Positions 1 to 6,786 of a stretch of DNA of 18,897 nt are shown here, in pieces. The stretch covers positions 1-18,897 of the forward strand of contig DKKR01000061.1 of NCBI GenBank assembly GCA_002455375.1, given 5' to 3'. Both the position numbers and the translations under genes were made by a program. Under the pieces are notes generated by a model that ran no database searches, had not been told where the DNA came from, and worked only from the letters and a program-made list of their open reading frames with translations. The DNA is from Bacteroidetes bacterium UBA6661. Its GTDB lineage: Bacteria > Bacteroidota > Bacteroidia > AKYH767-A > OLB10. Each line of letters opens with the position of its first letter. Within the stretch, counting starts at the first letter, position 1.

Positions 1-2
1 CT

Positions 3-1316
3 GTACTTATTGTAGGTGTGCTGTTTGGCGTTGTTGGCGGTTTGCAGTATATCATTCCCGGTTGGCTTAAAGATGAATTGTCATTTGAGAGAGTCCGGCC
101 ACTTCACGTAACAATGGTTATATCATGGATTTTTGCCGGAGCCATGGGCGGTATCTATTATTATCTGCCACAGACTTTAAAAGGAAAACTATATTCACCT
201 GCTTTAGCAAAAGTACATCTTGTGTTGTTTATTGTGACAGGACTTTCCATCATTGCCTGCTACTTTGCAGGAGTGTTTGGAGGACGAGAGTATTTTGAGT
301 TTCCACCGGTAATTGCTATTCCAATGCTTGTAACCTGGCTGTTGTTTGTAGCCAATATGTTACTGACACTTAAGCGATATTACAACTGCAATTCACATAT
401 CTTCTCTAAGGTTTATATCTGGATGTGGCTAACGGGAATGTTTTTCTTTCTGTTAACATTTTTGGAATCATATCTGTGGTTGTTTTCTTTTTTTAGCAAT
501 AACTTGGTGCGTGATATAACTGTTCAATGGAAAGCATCAGGAGCTATGGTTGGCTCATGGAATATGCTGGTATATGGAACTGCATTTTATGTGATGGAAA
601 AAATGAGTGGTGATGAAAAGGTTGCCTCATCAAAGCTGACATTCTTTTTTTATTTCTTAGGTCTTACCAATCTTATGTTCAACTGGGGGCATCATACCTA
701 CATTGTACCAGCATCACCCTGGATTCGGGATATTGCCTATATTATCAGCATGACAGAGCTGTTAATTCTTGGTAATATTATTTGGAATTGGCGCAAAACA
801 CTGTCGTCAGCCGCTAAAACTTTTCATCTTTTACCTTTTCGTTTTTTTACGGCTTCAGATGTTTGGATATTTATCAACCTTGTTTTAGCTATTGCTATTT
901 CTGTTCCATTTATTAACCGTTTCACTCATGGTACGCACATCACTGTTGCACATGCTATGGGTACCACTATCGGAATAAATACTTTCATACTTTTTGCTTC
1001 GGTGTTTTATTTAATTGGTCTGCAAGGTGGAACAACTTCTCTTAAATACATAAACGCAGGCTTCTGGATTCTAAATATTTCTTTACTCATATTTTGGATT
1101 TCTCTGATTGCAGCTGGCGTTACTAAAACAGTTGTACTAAGTAATGGTGGAACTTTTGCTTTGGCCATACAAAAAATGCTGCCCTACTTTTATAGCTTTT
1201 TTATTGCAGGAATAGGTATTCTTGCAGGCATTTTACTTATTGCTATTCCGGCTTTGGTTTCATGTATTCAAAAGGTCAGACAGAGCAGACTTGTGTCTGT
1301 TCAGTCAATTGCCTGA
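3..1316 (+). CDS. norB: NorB-like heme-copper oxidoreductase subunit I, 5' end outside window
   Basis: Multi-helix membrane protein of the heme-copper oxidase/nitric oxide reductase superfamily. The frame is open to the window edge, so the gene begins upstream; against NorB (about 466 residues) only a short N-terminal piece is missing. Residue numbers count from the codon at 18. NorB-like signatures are FGVVGGLQY at the start, the TM2 histidine H30 (low-spin heme ligand), a GHH pair (H225, H226) for two non-heme metal ligands, a glutamate E247 matching the conserved NOR glutamate of EPLPFF, and THGTHITVAHAMG, where H312 matches the high-spin heme ligand. By recalled alignment to cNOR, the helix with the third metal histidine and the glutamate of VHLWVEG reads KASGAMVGSW here, with no His or Glu. 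The second histidine of the HGH motif is Met (M314). It may be a divergent NO reductase, an uncharacterised NOR-like enzyme or an inactive paralogue. A cytochrome c subunit (NorC) would be expected upstream. Confidence 0.85.
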   Translation, partial: VLIVGVLFGVVGGLQYIIPGWLKDELSFERVRPLHVTMVISWIFAGAMGGIYYYLPQTLKGKLYSPALAKVHLVLFIVTGLSIIACYFAGVFGGREYFEFPPVIAIPMLVTWLLFVANMLLTLKRYYNCNSHIFSKVYIWMWLTGMFFFLLTFLESYLWLFSFFSNNLVRDITVQWKASGAMVGSWNMLVYGTAFYVMEKMSGDEKVASSKLTFFFYFLGLTNLMFNWGHHTYIVPASPWIRDIAYIISMTELLILGNIIWNWRKTLSSAAKTFHLLPFRFFTASDVWIFINLVLAIAISVPFINRFTHGTHITVAHAMGTTIGINTFILFASVFYLIGLQGGTTSLKYINAGFWILNISLLIFWISLIAAGVTKTVVLSNGGTFALAIQKMLPYFYSFFIAGIGILAGILLIAIPALVSCIQKVRQSRLVSVQSIA

Positions 1317-1421
1317 GCAGAGGCTTTAAAAATTTAATAATTTGTTTGGTTTCATAGCCATGTATTAATTTCGCAATTCGGTATTGTGCATACCATAAGT
1401 TTGAGTATAACTCTGAAAATT

Positions 1422-1428
1422 TATTTTG
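1422..1428 (+). promoter_or_regulatory. Weak candidate -7 element before mutS2
   Basis: TATTTTG at 1422-1428 lies 18 bases after a TTTG at 1400-1403. This resembles the Bacteroidota TTTG / TAnnTTTG promoter with one base missing in the -7 box. It would give a very short leader before the ATG at 1439. This is a motif match only. Confidence 0.28.
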
Positions 1429-1438
1429 AATAAATTAC

Positions 1439-3487
1439 ATGTATATTTTTCCATCTCAGTCATTACTTGCTGATGAGTTCATTGTCGTAAAAGCAAATAT
1501 TGCTCAGAGTTGCCTTACACCGGCTGCCGCACAAGAGATTCTGAACCTGACTCCAAGTACTGATAAAAATTGTATTGAATTGCAACTCGGCCGTACGGAA
1601 GAGATGCGTAATATACTTGCTGATGCAGAACCTTTCCCGGTATCAGGTTATTGTGATGTTACAAAAGAACTTCAACTGCTTAAGATTGAAAATAGTGTTT
1701 TACTGCCTTCACAAGCATTACAACTTGCTGCACTCACACATACTGTAGGCCTAATCATCAAATTTTTCAATCAAGTAGGGCGATATCCTTTACTAACACA
1801 AATACTCAATGACTGCATTTTTGAACCTGCCATTGCAGGTGAAATAGAGAGGGTGCTTGACTCTTTTGGTGTGGTGCGTTCTTCTGCATCAACGGAACTC
1901 ATGCACATCAGACGCGCTTTACAAAGACAACGTGCAGAGTCAGACAGAGCCTATCAGCAAGTTATGGCACGTTATAAGAAAAATGGTTGGTTAACAGATA
2001 GTGAAGAGTCGTCACGCAACGGAAGGCGGGTTCTTTCAATCGTTGCAGAGCAAAAACGGACCATCAATGGTGTCATCCATGATATTTCAGCAACAGGAAA
2101 AACTGCATTTGTTGAGCCAGATGAAGTGTTGCACATAAACAATCACATTCAACAGTTGGAGCAGGACGAGAGACTTGAAATCATTCGAATCATGAGGCAA
2201 CTTACCGTATTCCTACGGAATTATTATTCCACACTTCAGCAATATGCATTTATCCTCACTCAAATGGATATGCATCATGCCAAAGCACTTTTTGCATTGA
2301 ACTATCGTGCCATCAAACCTGAAATCACGAGTAAGCCTGAGATAAATCTTGTAAATGCCTCGCATCCGATATTATTAATTCAGCAAAAGGATGTTCAGAA
2401 AAGTGTTGTACCGTTTTCACTTCATCTAAATCACGACAGGAGAATATTAATCATCAGCGGACCTAATGCCGGAGGTAAAACAGTCTGTATGAAAGCCGTT
2501 GGACTTTTGCTTATCATGGCTCAGTCCGGCATTCATATCACTGCAAAAGCAGGAACATCAGTTGGTGTTTTCAATAAACTTCTCATTGATATTGGCGACT
2601 CTCAATCTATCGAATACGAATTAAGTACATATAGTTCACGGTTAAAAAACATGAAAGTTTTTTTTGAGCAGGTTGATAGTAAATCACTCTTTCTGATTGA
2701 TGAGCTTGGTAGTGGTACCGATCCTCAACTTGGAGGCGCATTGGCTGAAGCTATGCTTGAAGCATTAAACCTAAACCGCTCGTTTGGAATTGTAACTACA
2801 CACTATATGAATCTGAAAGTACTTGCAGATAAAGTGCAAGGCTTTATTAATGGTTCCATGTTGTTTGACAAGCGTAATCTGAAACCACTCTTCCAACTGC
2901 AAGTTGGAAAGCCTGGCAGTTCTTATACCTTTATTGTGGCGGAACGTAGTGGGTTACCACAACAAATCATCAACAGCGCACGGTCAAAAGTGCCGAAGAC
3001 ACACATGCTACTTGAAAAATTACTTTCTAAAGTTGAAAAGGACAAAATAGTGATTGAAGAAAAGCTAAAGACTGTTCTTCAAAAAGAAAAAACACTAAAC
3101 ACGCTCATAAAGCAGAATGATGAGCTGATTTATAAAAACGAAAATCTCAAGAACAGCCTTCAGCAACATTTACGCAGTCATCAGGAAAATCTTGATAGAA
3201 AGGCCGAGGCAAGAATTAAGAAATTTGCATTAGACCTAAAACAGGCAAAGAATAAAAAGACAGTAATTGAAAAGTTTCTCTCTGAAGCAGGGCTTAAAAA
3301 CAAGAAAAAAGAAAAGGTAGTTCAAAGAACAATTGATCCGCGTATTATAAATGGTGCTGTTGTGAAACTTTATAATGGGAAAGTGTCAGGCATAGTTCAG
3401 TCTATTGATCAGGAAAATGCAACTGTTCTATTTGGAAACTTTACAACAAAGTGCAAATTAACCGACCTGATACTTGATAGTAAATAA
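1439..3487 (+). CDS. mutS2: MutS2-family ATPase lacking the C-terminal Smr domain
   Basis: DNA-binding ATPase of the MutS family, MutS2 branch. Members act on recombination intermediates and, in Bacillus, on collided ribosomes, rather than in classical mismatch repair. The N-terminal region is a MutS2-type helical and clamp domain (about 1-320). The ABC-type ATPase carries a Walker A GPNAGGKT at residues 341-348 and a Walker B LFLIDELGSG with D421-E422. A lysine-rich, probably coiled-coil segment follows (about 520-625), then a small beta domain of KOW type (about 635-682). The protein ends there. Canonical MutS2 is roughly 780-800 residues and continues into an Smr nuclease domain with an LDLR-type motif, which is absent, and I see no remnant of it in the next 130 bases. 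An in-frame TGA at 1427 makes the ATG at 1439 the first start. The gene stands alone on the plus strand after an AT-rich 122-base gap. Confidence 0.93.
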   Translation: MYIFPSQSLLADEFIVVKANIAQSCLTPAAAQEILNLTPSTDKNCIELQLGRTEEMRNILADAEPFPVSGYCDVTKELQLLKIENSVLLPSQALQLAALTHTVGLIIKFFNQVGRYPLLTQILNDCIFEPAIAGEIERVLDSFGVVRSSASTELMHIRRALQRQRAESDRAYQQVMARYKKNGWLTDSEESSRNGRRVLSIVAEQKRTINGVIHDISATGKTAFVEPDEVLHINNHIQQLEQDERLEIIRIMRQLTVFLRNYYSTLQQYAFILTQMDMHHAKALFALNYRAIKPEITSKPEINLVNASHPILLIQQKDVQKSVVPFSLHLNHDRRILIISGPNAGGKTVCMKAVGLLLIMAQSGIHITAKAGTSVGVFNKLLIDIGDSQSIEYELSTYSSRLKNMKVFFEQVDSKSLFLIDELGSGTDPQLGGALAEAMLEALNLNRSFGIVTTHYMNLKVLADKVQGFINGSMLFDKRNLKPLFQLQVGKPGSSYTFIVAERSGLPQQIINSARSKVPKTHMLLEKLLSKVEKDKIVIEEKLKTVLQKEKTLNTLIKQNDELIYKNENLKNSLQQHLRSHQENLDRKAEARIKKFALDLKQAKNKKTVIEKFLSEAGLKNKKKEKVVQRTIDPRIINGAVVKLYNGKVSGIVQSIDQENATVLFGNFTTKCKLTDLILDSK

Positions 3488-3622
3488 TTATTTTGCTGTA
3501 TCAGAGTTTTTATCAATCTATATTGATTGTATTTGTACGCCAGCAAAATTCAAAAGATATTTTTTTAATTTCACAACCCATAAACAGTTTTCATCAAACA
3601 TAAAATCAAGTTTTTAATACGT

Positions 3623-4174
3623 ATGAAATTATCATCAGTACAAACAAAACAACTCCTGACTACTTTAGAAAACAGATTTGCGGAAAACATGCAACGTCAT
3701 AAAGGATTGCAATGGGGTAATGTAGAAACAGTACTAAAAAAATCCTCTTCTACACTTAGCATACTTTGGAAAATGGAAGAAACAGGTGGGCAACCCGATG
3801 TTGTTTCGTTCGATAAAAAAACAGGTCAATTTACCTTCTTTGACTGTTCCCCGGAGAGTCCAACAGGCAGAAGAAGTCTTTGCTATGACAATAAAGCATT
3901 AGACGACCGTAAAGAAAATAAACCAAAAGGAAGTGCACTTGGATTAGCTGCTGAAATGGGTGTTGAAATATTGTCGGAAGAACAATATAAATTTCTGCAA
4001 ACACTTGGCAAATTTGACCTTAAAACATCTTCGTGGTTACTTACACCGCATCCTATTCGCATTTTAGGAGGCGCCATCTTTGGAGATTGTCGCTACCAAC
4101 ATGTTTTTACTTATCATAATGGTGCAGAATCCTATTATGCAGCAAGGGGATTCAGAAGTTTCATTACTGTTTGA
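3623..4174 (+). CDS. DUF4256 family protein
   Basis: Small soluble protein of 183 residues that I recognise as the DUF4256 family from its conserved stretches: an N-terminal helix with RFAENMQRHKGLQW, then EETGGQPDVV, FFDCSPESPTGRRSLCYD, KTSSWLLTP and the C-terminal YHNGAESYYAARGFR. The length and full set of motifs agree with the family, so it is probably complete and functional. No signal peptide or membrane segment is visible. The molecular function of the family is unknown to me, and neither neighbour (mutS2 upstream, ssrA on the other strand downstream) suggests one. It has 135 bases of AT-rich spacer upstream and a candidate terminator hairpin about 145 bases after its stop, so it is likely transcribed alone. 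Confidence 0.88.
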   Translation: MKLSSVQTKQLLTTLENRFAENMQRHKGLQWGNVETVLKKSSSTLSILWKMEETGGQPDVVSFDKKTGQFTFFDCSPESPTGRRSLCYDNKALDDRKENKPKGSALGLAAEMGVEILSEEQYKFLQTLGKFDLKTSSWLLTPHPIRILGGAIFGDCRYQHVFTYHNGAESYYAARGFRSFITV

Positions 4175-4318
4175 GCCTAATAACCTCTATGCGCTTGACA
4201 CAATTGCAATGCAGATTGTAGTATTCAGAATTATGTATTAAAGTGGATTTTAATTTTTTTAAAAGAGTAACGGCTCTATTCTCGAGATTTTATATCATAA
4301 GCAACAGAAATCAAATCA

Positions 4319-4351
4319 TGCTTAGTTATCAGCTAAAGCAGGAGTTTTTTT
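4319..4351 (+). terminator. Candidate intrinsic terminator after the DUF4256 gene
   Basis: TGCTTAG (4319-4325) pairs with CTAAAGCA (4333-4340) around a 7-base loop, with one bulged A. GGAG and a run of seven T (4345-4351) follow. The stem is short and the T-run is offset by four bases, so it is a modest candidate. The rest of 4175-4414 shows no gene; it holds a direct repeat at 4367-4396. Confidence 0.4.
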
Positions 4352-4366
4352 ATTTTTCATCTCATC

Positions 4367-4396
4367 ACTCCTCACTTCATCACATTTAACTCCTCA
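4367..4396. repeat. Short direct repeat ACTCCTCA x2
   Basis: ACTCCTCA occurs at 4367-4374 and 4389-4396, 22 bases apart start to start, in a CTCATCA-rich tract just beyond the 3' end of ssrA. It is purine-rich on the ssrA strand. No function is assignable; it may be simple-sequence drift. Confidence 0.5.
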
Positions 4397-4414
4397 TTTG
4401 TTATACAAAAAAAG

Positions 4415-4809
4415 TGGAGCCGGTGAGATTTGAACTCACGTCCAGATATGGAATCCATACACTTTCTACATGCTTAGCCGGTATTTAATTGTAGGGATAA
4501 AAAAAGACTACCTGCAGGTCGAATTTATCCTTAGCTCTTGTTTTCTTACTGTTGCACCAGAGCACAACAACAGCCAGTTCATATCTATGATGCCCAATTC
4601 GCAAACGCTATGAACTTAAGTCTGCGTAGGACAGCTTGTGCTACCACCTTGTGGCAGCATTAGGCAATTCTTCTTGGAAGAATTAAGCCGCAAGCGCGTA
4701 GTTTGTTTCGCCATTTAAGCGAGTTGTGAATCGGGATTTACGGGTCGTTCTCACAGCACCCGGCATGCTTACGTATTTATTACGCACACTGTCGAAACCT
4801 TTCGGCCCC
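4415..4809 (-). ncRNA. ssrA: tmRNA (ssrA), tag peptide GETNYALAA
   Basis: Transfer-messenger RNA, the trans-translation RNA that rescues stalled ribosomes and tags nascent peptides for proteolysis with SmpB. Read on the minus strand, it begins GGGGCCGAAAGGTTTCGAC at 4809 and ends with a T-arm GTGAG-TTCAAAT-CTCAC and acceptor strand CGGCTCC plus discriminator A at 4415. The acceptor stem pairs GGGGCCG with CGGCTCC over seven pairs, including one G-U. The terminal CCA is not encoded in full (only one C follows), so it must be added. The tag frame runs from 4712 to 4683: GGC GAA ACA AAC TAC GCG CTT GCG GCT TAA, giving GETNYALAA, with a GGC resume codon and the ALAA degron seen in Bacteroidota. 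It is a one-piece, unpermuted tmRNA of about 395 bases. Seven T residues follow the 3' end on the transcribed strand. Confidence 0.97.
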
Positions 4810-4831
4810 ATATTTATCAAAGAACAGAATG

Positions 4832-4839
4832 CAAATTTA
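4832..4839 (-). promoter_or_regulatory. ssrA: Candidate -7 element for ssrA
   Basis: On the minus strand TAAATTTG matches the Bacteroidota TAnnTTTG -7 consensus and ends 22 bases before the GGGG that starts the tmRNA. That fits a short 5' leader that is later trimmed. No convincing TTTG -33 box sits at the usual spacing. Confidence 0.38.
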
Positions 4840-4893
4840 CAGCTATTCTATGACACATTTATGAATATTTTACTGTTAGTTTTTTCAGAAGTG

Positions 4894-4901
4894 TATTTTT
4901 G
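4894..4901 (+). promoter_or_regulatory. yebC: Candidate -7 element for yebC
   Basis: TATTTTTG matches the TAnnTTTG consensus and lies 19 bases before the ATG at 4921, predicting a leader of about a dozen bases. The -33 box is not clear. The 111-base gap between ssrA and yebC must carry promoters in both directions. Confidence 0.38.
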
Positions 4902-4920
4902 CAGCAAACCATTTAACATT

Positions 4921-5628
4921 ATGGGACGAATTTTTGAAAAGAGAAAACATAAAATGTTTGCACGCTATGCTAAAATGGCTAAGGCCTTTACACGTATAGG
5001 AAAAGAAATTGCAATTGCTGTTAAACAAGGTGGCCCCGACCCACATCATAACGCCAAGCTCAGGCAAGTGATGCAAAATGCCAAGAGTTTAAATATGCCC
5101 AAAGACAGGGTAGATGCTGCCATTAAACGTGCTTCGAGCAAAGACATGAAAGATTATGAGGAGATAACTTACGAAGGGTATGCACCTTTTGGCGTGGCTA
5201 TTTTAGTAGAATGTGCTACGGATAATCCAACACGTACCGTTGCCAATATCAGAATGCATTTCAACAGAGAAGAAGGCAACCTCGGTACATCAGGCTCTGT
5301 TGCATTTATGTTTGAAAGACGTGGTTTGTTTAAGTTTTCTGCTGAAGGAAAAAATATTGAAGACCTTGAACTGGAACTGATAGACTTCGGTCTGATTGAG
5401 ATTTGGGAAGAGGACGGATTTATATATCTGTATTGCAACTTTGAAGATTTTGGTGCGATGACAAAAGTTCTTGAAGACCACAACATTGAAATTATCAACA
5501 GTGAACTTACACGTGTTCCATTAACGCTTACGGAAGTAACAGAAGAGCAGGAACAAAAAATTCAAGTGCTCATTGACAGACTCGAGGATGACGAAGACGT
5601 GCAAAGTGTTTTTCACAACATGAAATAA
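4921..5628 (+). CDS. yebC: YebC/TACO1-family translation or transcription factor
   Basis: YebC-family protein of 235 residues. Relatives are annotated as transcriptional regulators, and more recent work connects the family with translation, including relief of ribosome stalling (TACO1 in mitochondria). The start was set at the ATG at 4921 because the protein then begins MGRIFEKRKHKMFARYAKMA, the form typical of Bacteroidota YebC. The frame stays open further upstream to 4726, but that stretch is the antisense of the tmRNA. Conserved blocks are FTRIGKEIAIAVKQGGPDP, NAKSLNMPKDRVDAAIKRA, the EGYAPFGVAILVE beta strand and the NLGTSGSVAFMFERRG segment. The acidic C-terminus ends in DRLEDDEDVQSVFHNM. 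The next gene starts about 8 bases after the stop in another frame, suggesting co-transcription and perhaps translational coupling. Confidence 0.95.
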   Translation: MGRIFEKRKHKMFARYAKMAKAFTRIGKEIAIAVKQGGPDPHHNAKLRQVMQNAKSLNMPKDRVDAAIKRASSKDMKDYEEITYEGYAPFGVAILVECATDNPTRTVANIRMHFNREEGNLGTSGSVAFMFERRGLFKFSAEGKNIEDLELELIDFGLIEIWEEDGFIYLYCNFEDFGAMTKVLEDHNIEIINSELTRVPLTLTEVTEEQEQKIQVLIDRLEDDEDVQSVFHNMK

Positions 5629-5636
5629 GGTAAGAC

Positions 5637-6782
5637 ATCAAAACAGATGTAATTATCATTGGCGCTGGGCCTGCAGGTTCTGCATGTGTAATGGCACTAA
5701 AAGATGCCGGCCTTAACATTGTTTGGATTGATAAAGCCACTTTTCCTCGTGACAAAGTTTGTGGTGATGCCATTCCTTCCAATGTGCAACGTGTGCTTAA
5801 GAGCATTGATGGTTCGCTCAACGAAAAATTCTTACAACATTTTACAGAAAAAGTTCAGGTAGAAGGTTGCCGCTTTATTGCACCTGATAAAACGTCATTC
5901 GACCTGTCATTTGTCACAAAAGGTCATGCTGCCAAGCGTTTACATTTCGATCATTTTCTTTTTAACATGGCAAAAGAATGCAACAGTCATGTTAGTTTTA
6001 TTGGTGATGCATCAGTTGAATCTATTGTAAACAGCGCAACTGACGTCACCGTTAGGTTAGCTGATGGAAGGACGATTGAAGGTCAGGTAATTGTCGGTTG
6101 CGATGGTGCAAACTCCATTGTCAGAAAGAATCTTGCTCAACCATTTATCAATAAAAAAGAAAATATTGCAGCTGTCCGTGCATACTATAGTAATGTTGCT
6201 GACCTTGAACATAAAATGCTCGAGATTCATATTATCAAGGGCTATATGCCCGGATATTTCTGGATTTTTCCCCTTCCGGAAAATCAATCTAATGTTGGCT
6301 TTGGCATGGTTAATCGTTTTATCACAAATCGTAGAATAGATTTAAAGGAAGCTTTAAAGGAGATTATTCATAAAGATAAAGCCATTAGCCCCCGCTTTAG
6401 TCAGGCAACTATTGATGGTGTTATTTCAGGATTCGGGCTACCTTGCGGTGGACGCAAGAATCCCATTTCAGGACAAAGAATTTTACTTTGTGGTGATGCA
6501 GCTTCGCTTATCAATCCCGCAACAGGAGAGGGTATAGGTAATGCAATGATAAGCGGGCGAATGGCTGCCTTACATATCATCAATAGTTTTCAGGCGAACA
6601 ACTTTACGCAATCTTTCAATGTACAATACGATAATATGGTATATAGTAAACTCTTAGGTGATTTGCGTATTCAGCATTGGTTGCAACGAATTACAGCAGA
6701 CAGAGAGTGGCTGATAAATTTTGCATTGAAGCATGTAAGCAACAACAACTGGATAAGGCAAAAAGTCAGGAAATTCTTCTGA
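5637..6782 (+). CDS. Geranylgeranyl-reductase-family FAD oxidoreductase, no canonical start codon visible
   Basis: FAD-dependent oxidoreductase of the p-hydroxybenzoate-hydroxylase fold, geranylgeranyl reductase subfamily, whose members saturate isoprenoid chains (chlorophyll side chains, archaeal lipids, some quinones). The conserved Rossmann motif TDVIIIGAGPAGSA is encoded at 5643-5684, upstream of the first ATG (5691), and belongs in the mature protein. The frame is closed by TAA at 5631, and only non-ATG codons lie between. ATC at 5637, giving (M)KTDVIII, is the position expected from family alignment. It sits six bases after AAGG at 5627-5630. With that start the protein has 381 residues, a family-typical KVCGD cysteine at 42, and the second FAD motif CGDAASLINPATGEGIG with its Asp at 287. 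The substrate is unknown. The stop lies 4 bases from the stop of the opposing operon. Confidence 0.82.
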   Translation: MKTDVIIIGAGPAGSACVMALKDAGLNIVWIDKATFPRDKVCGDAIPSNVQRVLKSIDGSLNEKFLQHFTEKVQVEGCRFIAPDKTSFDLSFVTKGHAAKRLHFDHFLFNMAKECNSHVSFIGDASVESIVNSATDVTVRLADGRTIEGQVIVGCDGANSIVRKNLAQPFINKKENIAAVRAYYSNVADLEHKMLEIHIIKGYMPGYFWIFPLPENQSNVGFGMVNRFITNRRIDLKEALKEIIHKDKAISPRFSQATIDGVISGFGLPCGGRKNPISGQRILLCGDAASLINPATGEGIGNAMISGRMAALHIINSFQANNFTQSFNVQYDNMVYSKLLGDLRIQHWLQRITADREWLINFALKHVSNNNWIRQKVRKFF

Positions 6783-6786
6783 AAAA

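Noticed and set aside
1311..1324. GCCT/AGGC hairpin at the norB stop as a terminator
   Set aside because: Only four base pairs with a six-base loop and no T-run directly after it.
3512..3527. ATCAAT/ATTGAT hairpin after mutS2 as a terminator
   Set aside because: Six AT-rich pairs without a following T-run; too weak to call.
4726..4920. N-terminal extension of YebC in the open frame
   Set aside because: It is the antisense of the tmRNA 5' half plus promoter DNA; family N-termini match the ATG at 4921.
5169..5498. Minus-strand open frame of 109 codons inside yebC
   Set aside because: Shadow of yebC; serine/proline-rich composition without recognisable motifs.
5691..5693. ATG as start of the geranylgeranyl-reductase-like gene
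   Set aside because: It would remove the conserved GAGPAG FAD-binding motif, which is encoded in frame just upstream.
6091..6339. Plus-strand open frame inside the reductase gene
   Set aside because: It overlaps a well-supported gene in another frame, has no family resemblance and shows no start context.
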